A stretch of DNA of 17,857 nt from Pseudomonadota bacterium (GTDB lineage Bacteria > Pseudomonadota > Gammaproteobacteria > Enterobacterales > Succinivibrionaceae): positions 1 to 17,857 of the forward strand of contig JAEWPL010000213.1 of the NCBI GenBank assembly GCA_023460615.1, given 5' to 3'. Positions within the stretch are counted from its first letter, which is position 1. The number at the start of each line of letters is the position of its first letter. The notes below the pieces were generated by a model. That model had not been told where the DNA came from and searched no databases. It saw only the letters and a program-made list of their open reading frames with translations. The position numbers and the translations under genes were made by a program. This document shows positions 6,655-14,208 of this stretch, one piece after another.

Positions 6655-9600
6655 TTAACCTACAAATACACGGGCATTTCTAAATAGTCTTACCCATGGG
6701 CTATCCTCACCCCAAGCATCTGGGTGGTAAGAGTTAGCAACAGTTCTCATTACACGCTCTGGGTGTGGCATTAAGATAGTGAAACGACCATCTGTATTAG
6801 TTACAGAGGTAATACCATTAGGTGAACCGTTAGGGTTTAATGGGTATTGCTCTGTTACCTTACCACTATGATCAATGTAACGAACTGCAATTTGACCTGA
6901 TTTCTCTAAAGCCTCTAAGTGAGCTTGATCTCTAAACTCAGCTCTACCCTCACCGTGAGATACCACGATAGGTAACTTAGAGCCTTCCATACCAGCAAAT
7001 AGAACTGATGGGCTCTTTTGGATCTCAACTTCAACAAAACGAGCTTCAAAACGCTCTGATAAGTTAGTTACAAAACGAGGCCAATTCTCAGCGCCAGGAA
7101 TTAAAGAAGCTAGAGTAGACATCATCTGACAACCATTACATACACCTAATGCGAAGGTGTCTTTGCGATTAAAGAATCTTGAGAACTCATCAGCTGCAAC
7201 TGAGTTGAAGAGGATGGATTTTGCCCAACCTTCACCAGCACCTAATACGTCACCGTAAGAGAAGCCACCGCAAGCAGCGAAGCCCTTGAAGTCATCTAGT
7301 TTAACTTTACCAGTTAACACATCTGACATGTGAACATCGATACAGTTAAAGCCTGCGCGATTAAAAGCAGCTGCCATTTCGCCTTGTGAATTTACGCCTT
7401 GTTCACGTAAGATGGCAACCTTAGGAGCTACTCCCTTGCTAATGAAAGGAGCTGCAACATCCTCGTTGATATCAAAGGTTAATTCTGCAAATAGACCTCT
7501 ATCATTTGACTCATCCTTAGCGTCAAACTCTTGTTTTGCACACTTAGGATTATCACGTAGAGCTTGCATTTGATAAGTGGTTTCAGCCCAAATCTTTCTG
7601 AAGTACTGACGTGGCTCATCAATAATGCTGTTACCATCACGCTTGAAGACGATTCTGTCATCACCACGTAAAGTACCAATCTCAAAGATGCAATTTGCCA
7701 GACCATGACCTGATAGAATATTCATTACAGTCTCAGCATCATCACGTCTTACTTGTAATACAGCACCTACTTCCTCAGAGAATAACACTGCTAAATCGTC
7801 TTCACCTAAAGTATCGATGAATACTTCAACACCAGTGTGACCTGCAAAGGACATTTCACAGATAGTAGTGAATAGACCACCATCAGAAATATCGTGGTAA
7901 GCAAGTAGTAAATCTTTGCGATTTAAGAATTGAACTGCATCAAATAATCCCTTTAATCTTACAGGGCTATCTAAATCTGGGCACTTATCACCTAACTGAC
8001 GATAAACCTGAGCTAAAGCAGAACCGCCTAAACGATTTTGTCTCTCACCTAGAGTTACATAAATTAAGGTAGTGTCACCTTTATCAGTACGTAACTGAGG
8101 TGTTAAAGTCTTTCTAATATCCTCAACTCTTGCAAAAGCAGAAATGATTAAAGACATAGGAGCAGTTACAGTCTTTGTCTTACCATCTTCTTCCCAAGTA
8201 GTCTTCATAGACATAGAGTCTTTACCTACAGGTACTGTAATACCTAATTGAGGGCAAATCTCCATACCTACAGCTTTAACAGCTTCAAATAAACCTGCAT
8301 CCTCACCTGGGTGACCATTTGGTGCCATCCAGTTTGCAGATAACTTAACACGCTTTAACTCACCAATATCAGCTGCAGCGATGTTAGTAATAGCTTCAGC
8401 TACTGCTAAACGAGCTGATGCACCGTGATTTAATAGGGCTACAGGAGTTCTCTCACCTACAGCACCAGCCTCACCATGGTAGCTATCATAAGAAGCAGCT
8501 GTTACTGCAACATCTGATACAGGAACCTGCCATGGACCAACCATCTGGTCACGAGCAACTAAACCTGTAACTGATCTGTCACCGATAGTAATTAAGAAGG
8601 TCTTTTCAGCAACAGTTGGTAATCTTAAAACTCTGCAAGCTGCTTCATTTACATTTACACCTTCTAAGTTTAAAGCAGGTGAATGTTGCTCTAAAGTCTT
8701 AACATTCTTGTGCATACGTGGTGGCTTACCTAATAGCACATCTAGTGGTAAGTCAATTGGTTTATTACCAAAGTAAGGATCTTCAAGTACTACACGGCGC
8801 TCTTTAGTAGCCTCACCGATTACTGCGTATTGAGCTCTTTCTCTCTTACAGAAGTTCTCAAAGATTTCAAACTTGTCAGCAGCTACTGCTAATACGTAAC
8901 GCTCCTGAGACTCATTACACCAAATTTGTAGTGGTGACATACCTGGCTCATCGTTAGGGATCTTACGTAAATCAAAACGACCACCTACGCCACCATCTGA
9001 TACTAACTCTGGCATAGCATTAGATAGACCACCAGCACCTACGTCATGGATAAACATGATTGGGTTGTTGTCACCTAATTCCCAGCAAGCATCGATAACT
9101 TCTTGGCAACGACGTTGCATTTCTGGGTTACCACGTTGTACGGATGCAAAGTCTAAGTCTTCTGAAGAAGCACCTGAGTTCATGGAGGAGGCTGCACCAC
9201 CACCTAAACCGATGTTCATAGCAGGGCCGCCTAAAACGATTAGTTTTGCACCTGGATCGATATGATCTTTGATGATGTGCTCACGACGGATGTTACCCCA
9301 ACCACCAGCTAACATAATTGGCTTGTGGTAACCACGAACTTCAGTACCGTTGAAAGATGTTACTTGCTCTTCATAAGTTCTAAAGTAACCACATAGGTTT
9401 GGACGACCAAACTCGTTGTTGAAGCTTGCACCACCTAAAGGACCATCAATCATGATCTGTAGAGCTGAAGCTAAACGACCAGGCTTACCAAAATCGTGCT
9501 CCCAAGGTTGAATTGCACCTGGAATACGAAGATTTGATACGCTAAAGCCACAGATACCAGCTTTAGGCTTTGAACCTACACCAGTTGCACCTTCATCACG

Positions 9601-10548
9601 GATTTCACCGCCTGAACCTGTAGCTGCACCTGGGAATGGAGAAATAGCTGTTGGGTGGTTGTGAGTTTCAACCTTCATTAAAATAGGCATATCCTCTTCA
9701 TGGTAAGCCCACTCATGATTTGGATTAGGGAAGAAACGACCAGCCTTAGAGCCTTCCATCACAGCTGCATTGTCTTTGTAGGCTGACAATACATAATCTG
9801 AAGTTTGCTCGAAGGTATTTTTAATCATACCAAATAAAGATTTATCTTCTTTTTTACCATCGATAACCCAGTCAGCGCCGAATACTTTATGACGGCAGTG
9901 CTCTGAGTTCATTTGAGCAAACATGTATAGTTCGATATCAGTAGGATCACGACCAATACCCTTGAAACTATCTAGTAGGTATTCCATCTCAGGCTCAGAT
10001 AAAGCTAAACCTAATTCAACGTTAGCTACCTTTAAAGCCTCCATACCACCAGTAGTTAAAGCTACGGTCTTAAATGGCTTTGGTGATTGTTTTTCAAATA
10101 ATGCAGCACCTTCTTCAAGAGATGGTAGAACATTTTCCATCATGCGGTCATGAATTAAAGCTTTTACTTTTTGCTTTTCTGCATCAGTTAAAGCACCACC
10201 TTGCTTTACTACATAGTAAGCAATACCGCGCTCAATTCTTAAAATCTTAGTTAAACCACAGTTATGTGCAATATCTGTAGCTTTAGTTGCCCAAGGAGAA
10301 ATAGTACCTACTCTTGGGATCACAAAGAATAATTCACCCTCGTCTTTTGACTCTGCTTTAGATGGACCATAACTTAGGATCTTTTGTAAAACTGACTGCT
10401 CTTTATCGGTCAGTGCTTCTTTAGTATCAACTAAGTGTACAAAATGAGTGCTAATTGAACTTACTTTGATGCCTTCATCACTTAGAGCTTTGATAATTTT
10501 CTCAAGTCTAAAGGTGGAAACGGCTGGAGAACCTTGAATGATATCCAT
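6655..10548 (-). CDS. purL: Phosphoribosylformylglycinamidine synthase (FGAM synthase), single-chain
   Basis: Catalyses the fourth step of purine synthesis in the cytoplasm: FGAR + glutamine + ATP to FGAM. The 1297 residues match the fused gamma-proteobacterial enzyme (E. coli 1295). Order: N-terminal PurS-like domain, linker, two tandem PurM-like ATP-binding halves (HNHPTAISPFPGAATGSGGEIRDE; VGPWQVPVSDVAVTAASY; TVPVGKDSMSM) and a C-terminal class I glutaminase domain. The glutaminase triad is present: nucleophile Cys1137 in GVCNGCQ, and His1262 and Glu1264 in MPHPERVMR, each two residues from the E. coli positions. All motifs look intact. It is a single-gene unit: a terminator lies downstream and an intergenic region of about 280 bases separates it from the rightward genes. 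I did not find a convincing PurR operator upstream. Confidence 0.98.
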   Translation of the reverse strand: MDIIQGSPAVSTFRLEKIIKALSDEGIKVSSISTHFVHLVDTKEALTDKEQSVLQKILSYGPSKAESKDEGELFFVIPRVGTISPWATKATDIAHNCGLTKILRIERGIAYYVVKQGGALTDAEKQKVKALIHDRMMENVLPSLEEGAALFEKQSPKPFKTVALTTGGMEALKVANVELGLALSEPEMEYLLDSFKGIGRDPTDIELYMFAQMNSEHCRHKVFGADWVIDGKKEDKSLFGMIKNTFEQTSDYVLSAYKDNAAVMEGSKAGRFFPNPNHEWAYHEEDMPILMKVETHNHPTAISPFPGAATGSGGEIRDEGATGVGSKPKAGICGFSVSNLRIPGAIQPWEHDFGKPGRLASALQIMIDGPLGGASFNNEFGRPNLCGYFRTYEEQVTSFNGTEVRGYHKPIMLAGGWGNIRREHIIKDHIDPGAKLIVLGGPAMNIGLGGGAASSMNSGASSEDLDFASVQRGNPEMQRRCQEVIDACWELGDNNPIMFIHDVGAGGLSNAMPELVSDGGVGGRFDLRKIPNDEPGMSPLQIWCNESQERYVLAVAADKFEIFENFCKRERAQYAVIGEATKERRVVLEDPYFGNKPIDLPLDVLLGKPPRMHKNVKTLEQHSPALNLEGVNVNEAACRVLRLPTVAEKTFLITIGDRSVTGLVARDQMVGPWQVPVSDVAVTAASYDSYHGEAGAVGERTPVALLNHGASARLAVAEAITNIAAADIGELKRVKLSANWMAPNGHPGEDAGLFEAVKAVGMEICPQLGITVPVGKDSMSMKTTWEEDGKTKTVTAPMSLIISAFARVEDIRKTLTPQLRTDKGDTTLIYVTLGERQNRLGGSALAQVYRQLGDKCPDLDSPVRLKGLFDAVQFLNRKDLLLAYHDISDGGLFTTICEMSFAGHTGVEVFIDTLGEDDLAVLFSEEVGAVLQVRRDDAETVMNILSGHGLANCIFEIGTLRGDDRIVFKRDGNSIIDEPRQYFRKIWAETTYQMQALRDNPKCAKQEFDAKDESNDRGLFAELTFDINEDVAAPFISKGVAPKVAILREQGVNSQGEMAAAFNRAGFNCIDVHMSDVLTGKVKLDDFKGFAACGGFSYGDVLGAGEGWAKSILFNSVAADEFSRFFNRKDTFALGVCNGCQMMSTLASLIPGAENWPRFVTNLSERFEARFVEVEIQKSPSVLFAGMEGSKLPIVVSHGEGRAEFRDQAHLEALEKSGQIAVRYIDHSGKVTEQYPLNPNGSPNGITSVTNTDGRFTILMPHPERVMRTVANSYHPDAWGEDSPWVRLFRNARVFVG

Positions 10549-10592
10549 CAGAAATGTTCCTGTAAAAGTATAACGTTGGGTAAAAAAGAGAA

Positions 10593-10609
10593 TTGACTAA
10601 ATTAGTCAA
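10593..10609. promoter_or_regulatory. 17-bp perfect palindrome upstream of purL
   Basis: TTGACTAAATTAGTCAA reads the same on both strands around a central A/T. It lies 45-61 bases before the purL start codon. Its symmetry suits binding by a dimeric repressor, or it may lie in the 5' leader. It does not resemble the E. coli PurR box. The function is unknown. Confidence 0.35.
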
Positions 10610-10703
10610 AAATTTCGTGCGTATTTTATCACATTCAAAGCAAAATATCTTAACCAAATGTGTCTGATATCAAGATAGCTTTGATTGTAAAAAGTAAGGT
10701 TTT

Positions 10704-10737
10704 AGCTTTTGAGTTTAAGGTATTAAAGTCAAAAGCT
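10704..10737. repeat. Long inverted repeat in the divergent purL/small-gene intergenic region
   Basis: AGCTTTTGA (10704-10712) pairs with TCAAAAGCT (10729-10737). Inside, after one G-G mismatch, TTTAA (10714-10718) pairs with TTAAA (10723-10727), leaving a four-base GGTA loop. The 34-base hairpin is not followed by a T-run on either strand, so it does not look like a terminator. It lies about 156 bases before purL and about 95 before the small basic gene. Confidence 0.6.
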
Positions 10738-10801
10738 TAAACATTCATTTTGCCTAATTTCAATTTCCTCAAAACATTTACACTCCTTGTAATTTTAATC
10801 T

Positions 10802-10810
10802 TGGTATAAT
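10802..10810 (+). promoter_or_regulatory. Extended -10 promoter of the small basic gene
   Basis: TGGTATAAT is a perfect -10 hexamer with the extended TGn motif, which can compensate for the absence of a good -35 box at normal spacing (TTTACA at 10777-10782 is 22 bases away). Transcription would start near 10817, giving a leader of only about 15 bases that is mostly Shine-Dalgarno. Confidence 0.6.
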
Positions 10811-10831
10811 GACTACATCGGAGGAACCGTT

Positions 10832-10972
10832 ATGAAGAAATCTAGCCGCCTATTACCAAGATCTAACACTAGCCGTCGTTCACGCATTAGACAAATGTAC
10901 ATCAAATCTGCAAGAGCCCGCCGTCAAGCAAGACAAGAAGTATTTTTCATCCAAGAAAAAGCTCAAGAATAA
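10832..10972 (+). CDS. Small highly basic protein, 46 residues, unknown
   Basis: I do not recognise this protein. It begins MKKSSRLLPRSNTSRRSRIR and ends in a short mixed stretch, EVFFIQEKAQE. About 13 of 46 residues are Arg or Lys plus others near the centre (SARARRQARQ), giving a strongly positive, probably nucleic-acid-binding or ribosome-associated peptide. There is no signal peptide or membrane segment. Evidence that it is real: a near-perfect GGAGG Shine-Dalgarno seven bases before the ATG, an extended -10 promoter immediately upstream, and an uninterrupted frame in an otherwise gene-free gap. It does not match L34, L36, S21, RMF or Sra as I know them. No terminator follows, so its message could read into fliS, about 90 bases on, although fliS also has its own sigma54 promoter. 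Confidence 0.7.
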   Translation: MKKSSRLLPRSNTSRRSRIRQMYIKSARARRQARQEVFFIQEKAQE

Positions 10973-10976
10973 ATTT

Positions 10977-10992
10977 AGGCACTCTTCTTGCA
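10977..10992 (+). promoter_or_regulatory. Sigma54 (-24/-12) promoter of the fliS operon
   Basis: AGGCACTCTTCTTGCA matches the consensus TGGCAC-N5-TTGCW, with GG (10978-10979) and GC (10990-10991) exactly ten bases apart; only the first T of the -24 block differs. The expected start of transcription, near 11003, gives a leader of about 55 bases before fliS. It begins five bases after the stop of the small basic gene. It is a plausible target for FlrC, encoded in the same window. Confidence 0.8.
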
Positions 10993-11016
10993 TATAGATT
11001 AATCAATAATGTAAAA

Positions 11017-11034
11017 GTGGCAATTTTATGCCAC
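11017..11034 (+). promoter_or_regulatory. Hairpin in the fliS leader
   Basis: GTGGCA (11017-11022) pairs with TGCCAC (11029-11034) across a six-base AT loop. No T-run follows, so it is not a standard terminator. It ends about 15 bases before the fliS ribosome site (AAGGAGAG) and may stabilise the message or influence translation. Confidence 0.35.
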
Positions 11035-11059
11035 CAAATTCTTATGCAAGGAGAGAATT

Positions 11060-11527
11060 ATGTACGGTCGCAATCTTAAAGCCTATCAAAAGACCACAGT
11101 TACTGCAGAAATCTCGGTAGCTGATCCGTATTACGTTACTAAGCTATTATTCCAAGGTGTATTTGAGCGTTTAGCTCAAGCAAAAGGTGCAATTGAGCGT
11201 GGAGACTTAGCTTTAAAGGCAAAAAAACTATCCTCAGCAACTGCTATTATCGAAAATTTAAGAAGTACGTTAGATTTTTCACAAAGCCAGTCTATAGCTC
11301 AAAGCCTTTTTGACATATACTCATATATGTTAGATCAAATAGCTGATGCCTCCATTATGGTGGACACTAAGCCAATTGATAATGCAATTAGAGCTTTTAT
11401 GCCAATTAAGAATGCTTGGGATTCTATTTCTGTAGAAGCTCAACAAGAGGCAAGTTCAAAACGTACTAAAGAACAATTAGATATTGATCTAAATCACGAC
11501 AATAATATTGCAAAAGGTTATATTTAA
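11060..11527 (+). CDS. fliS: Flagellar export chaperone FliS
   Basis: FliS binds the C-terminus of flagellin in the cytoplasm, prevents premature polymerisation and hands flagellin to the export gate. The N-terminus MYGRNLKAYQKTTV, the first helix KLLFQGVFERLAQAKGAIERGD, the LSSATAIIENLRSTLDFSQS helix and the DIYSYMLDQIADA helix follow the FliS four-helix fold. At 155 residues it is slightly longer than the usual 125-140 because of a polar C-terminal tail (about residues 130-155). AAGGAGAG precedes the ATG. It is the first gene of a sigma54-driven operon with a fliT-like gene and a Maf-type gene. fliD and flagellin, its usual neighbours, are not in the window. Confidence 0.92.
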   Translation: MYGRNLKAYQKTTVTAEISVADPYYVTKLLFQGVFERLAQAKGAIERGDLALKAKKLSSATAIIENLRSTLDFSQSQSIAQSLFDIYSYMLDQIADASIMVDTKPIDNAIRAFMPIKNAWDSISVEAQQEASSKRTKEQLDIDLNHDNNIAKGYI

Positions 11528-11536
11528 AGGATTGTT

Positions 11537-11890
11537 ATGCAATTAGATGAGTTAATTCGTAAGATCATGGAAGCTGAACGCTCTTTAGGTAATGAACTTG
11601 AAAGAGACGACTTAGGTTTGTCTTTAGATTATGCTCAAATTGCACAAGACAATTTAAAAAAGCTTACAGAGCTTTGCAAGACTCTTTCAGGTGACGACTT
11701 AGTAAAAGCTAAAGAGTTTGCCACCGCCTATGCTGAGCACATCAAGGAGCAAATTAAAAACTTAGCTTTAGAACAGGCAAAGGTCGGGGAAGAGTACCGC
11801 AAAGTTAAAGGTAAACATAAAATCAGCAATCAATACGTTCAATTTCAAAAAACTATAAAGAATAACTCAACTAACAGCATTAAGGCTTAA
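11537..11890 (+). CDS. Putative FliT-like flagellar chaperone
   Basis: A 117-residue, mostly helical, charged protein nine bases after fliS, with AAAGGA overlapping the fliS stop region. Position, length and an amphipathic helical make-up fit FliT-type chaperones, which bind the FliD cap protein and, in some bacteria, flagellar regulators. The C-terminal part, LALEQAKVGEEYRKVKGKHKISNQY, resembles the ending of FliT-like proteins in marine gamma-proteobacteria (helix, then a basic GKxxxxxxY patch). Sequence identity is low and I base the call mainly on context. The alternative is a lineage-specific flagellar helper. The last residues (KNNSTNSIKA) look unstructured. Confidence 0.55.
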   Translation: MQLDELIRKIMEAERSLGNELERDDLGLSLDYAQIAQDNLKKLTELCKTLSGDDLVKAKEFATAYAEHIKEQIKNLALEQAKVGEEYRKVKGKHKISNQYVQFQKTIKNNSTNSIKA

Positions 11891-11894
11891 CAAT

Positions 11895-14171
11895 ATGGCA
11901 AAAAAGACCATTGACGATTTAATGACAAGTGACGTCTCACTTGAAACCCTTGCAACTAAAGTAGGACCACTTACTCAATTTGATGAGAAAAAATTGAGGG
12001 AATTGTCAGAACTACAAGCTCAAATGGGCGATTTTTTAATTGAGCGTTTTCAAAACAATATCGCAGCTTTTGAGCAATACATGCCAAATATTGCTAAAAC
12101 CTTTAGAGATTATCGTCCTAAAAAGACTCTAGATTTTTTCTGTACTGACAACGGTATTCCAAACTTAATTCTTACAGAGAAGAACGAATTCTTTTATAAA
12201 ACCTTTGATCCTTTTGCTTTATGTAAGGCTCAGGTAGATGCAATTTTAAGTAAAGCAAGTATCTTACAGACTTCCTACTCTAAAGAGTGGGATCCTTTCG
12301 GTCAAATTCACTTTAAATATTTAAGTGCCGCCGTTGAAATTGAGCAGAGTTTCCAAAAAGAAGGTGATTTAACTCCTAAAGAAATCGGCTCTATTCCTAA
12401 TTGTATTATGTTAGGTGTAGGTTTAGGTTATCAACTTGCTTACCTTTATGAGCAAGTAGAAATTGCCAATATGGTTATTGTAGAGCCAGACTTAGATATC
12501 TTTTTTGCCTCATTACATGCTTTTGATTGGGCAAGTTTACTAAAGTTCTTGTTTGACAATAAATACGGCATTCACTTAATGCTAGGTCAAACACCAAAAG
12601 ACTTCTTTATTGATATGGAGAAGTACTATGCTCACCACGGTAGATTTATTTCAGGCTCTTGGCTTGGCTATGTACACTACTCCTCAGAAAGAATTCGCAC
12701 TTTAGGTAAAATCCTTTTAGATGATTTTGCAGCAATTCATGCTGCTATGGGCTTTTTTGACGATCACTTATTTGGTTGCTCCCACTCTTGTAGAGCTATT
12801 TTAGATAGAAAATCATTTGTTAAACAAAAGCCTGAGATGCCTGATAAGTTCAAAAAACTACCTGTATTTATCATAGGATCAGGTCCATCTCTAGATCACG
12901 ATATTCAATTCTTACGTAAAAATCAGGACAAAGCTATCATTATTGCTTGTGGTACTGCTATTGACACTTTATACCATGCAGGTATTAAGCCTGACATCTA
13001 TGCATGTACTGAAAGAACACCTGAGATTAGCGATGCTCTAAGTGTAATCCCTGACAAACACTTTTTTGACGACATTATTTTAATGTGTGGTGACGTAATT
13101 CACCCTTATACCACCAAATTATTTAAGCACACTGCTATCTTTGCAAAATACGATGAGCCTTTTGCAAGATTTGCAGGAGCCCACTTAAGTGATTATAGAC
13201 AAGTAAAGCCTGTACAGTTGATGACTCCTTTAGTTGGTAACATGGGTGTATCAGGTGCTTGCTATTTAGGTCTTGAGAATCTATATCTATTCGGTCTTGA
13301 TAATGGTTCTCGTGTTGAAGATCAAGAAATGCACTCTAAGTACACCACCCTTTACAATTGCCACAATAATGGCGTGTCCAAAAAGAGTGGCTCCTATGCA
13401 ACTCCTGATGTGGTAGAAGCAAACTTTGGTGGTACTTGCAAAACTGGTTACTTCTTTAAGTTATCTGCTCGTAATATGGGCTTTATTATCGGCACTTTAC
13501 AAAATGAAGGACAAGACATTCATTGTTATAACTGCTCTGATGGTGTAAAGATAAAAAGCACAGTTCCAATGCACTCAGAGGATCTAGCTAAAGATTTTGA
13601 TAAGCTACCTGCTTTAAATAAAAAAGAATTCTTTGATTTCATGGTCAATGAAAAAACTATGCCGCTAACAGAGACTACAAAGGAGCACTTAAAAGCCTTA
13701 TTTAGCGAAAAAGCTTTTAACTCTATAGTGGATAAGATTCTTGATCAATTGAATAACGCAAAGATTAACAATCGTACTGACGGTATTCAGCTTTTAGAAT
13801 CTGTAAGTGAGTATTTAACTTTCCTTGAGCAAAATGCTGTAACTTATTTTATGGGTGACTGCTTAGAAGGCTCTTTACAAACTTATTTTATTGTAGCTAC
13901 TAAAGCTTTATATAAAGTAAGAGATGAGAAAGTATGTATTGAGCACTTTTTGAAGATCTTAGAGGTGATTAAAGATTTCTTAGACGAGACTAAGTCTTTA
14001 TTTAAGTATCTTCCAGATTATGTCATTTACGAGCATCGTAAATATCATACTAATGGTAAAGTTGGTGTGGATTATCCTACAGCTTTGGCCCCTGACTTTC
14101 CACCACGACGTAAGATCATCTTTAAAGAATATGACGATCCTCAGAAAGTATTTGAAAAGAAATACGAGTAA
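11895..14171 (+). CDS. Motility-associated factor (Maf/DUF115) glycosyltransferase-like protein
   Basis: A 758-residue protein of the DUF115/MptE-like family, known in Campylobacter, Helicobacter, Aeromonas and others as motility accessory factors needed to attach nonulosonic acids such as pseudaminic acid to flagellin. An N-terminal Rossmann-like part is visible at about residues 165-240 (IMLGVGLGYQLAYL, VIVEPDLDIF). The central DUF115 domain starts at about 323 with PVFIIGSGPSLDHDIQFL (GSGPSLD 328-334), then AIIIACGTAIDTLYHAGIKPDIYACTE and the later LFGLDNGSR segment. The C-terminal 200 residues are helical. It has no signal peptide. It starts four bases after the FliT-like gene and ends the operon just before a strong terminator. 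The link to flagellin modification is from family and context; sugar biosynthesis genes are not in the window. Confidence 0.88.
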   Translation: MAKKTIDDLMTSDVSLETLATKVGPLTQFDEKKLRELSELQAQMGDFLIERFQNNIAAFEQYMPNIAKTFRDYRPKKTLDFFCTDNGIPNLILTEKNEFFYKTFDPFALCKAQVDAILSKASILQTSYSKEWDPFGQIHFKYLSAAVEIEQSFQKEGDLTPKEIGSIPNCIMLGVGLGYQLAYLYEQVEIANMVIVEPDLDIFFASLHAFDWASLLKFLFDNKYGIHLMLGQTPKDFFIDMEKYYAHHGRFISGSWLGYVHYSSERIRTLGKILLDDFAAIHAAMGFFDDHLFGCSHSCRAILDRKSFVKQKPEMPDKFKKLPVFIIGSGPSLDHDIQFLRKNQDKAIIIACGTAIDTLYHAGIKPDIYACTERTPEISDALSVIPDKHFFDDIILMCGDVIHPYTTKLFKHTAIFAKYDEPFARFAGAHLSDYRQVKPVQLMTPLVGNMGVSGACYLGLENLYLFGLDNGSRVEDQEMHSKYTTLYNCHNNGVSKKSGSYATPDVVEANFGGTCKTGYFFKLSARNMGFIIGTLQNEGQDIHCYNCSDGVKIKSTVPMHSEDLAKDFDKLPALNKKEFFDFMVNEKTMPLTETTKEHLKALFSEKAFNSIVDKILDQLNNAKINNRTDGIQLLESVSEYLTFLEQNAVTYFMGDCLEGSLQTYFIVATKALYKVRDEKVCIEHFLKILEVIKDFLDETKSLFKYLPDYVIYEHRKYHTNGKVGVDYPTALAPDFPPRRKIIFKEYDDPQKVFEKKYE

Positions 14172-14178
14172 GATCAAA

Positions 14179-14207
14179 AAGGATGGCTTATGCCATCCTT
14201 TCTTTTT
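14179..14207. terminator. Bidirectional terminator between the maf operon and der
   Basis: AAGGATGGC-TTAT-GCCATCCTT (14179-14200) is a perfect nine-pair stem. A five-A run precedes it and a TCTTTTT run follows it, so it can stop transcription from the rightward maf operon and the leftward der operon, whose stop codons flank it. Confidence 0.9.
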
Positions 14208-14208
14208 A

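Noticed and set aside
10549..10700. PurR-box-like sequence upstream of purL
   Set aside because: The nearest match (ACGCACGAAATTTTTG on the minus strand) keeps only the left half of the consensus and lacks the central CG symmetry.
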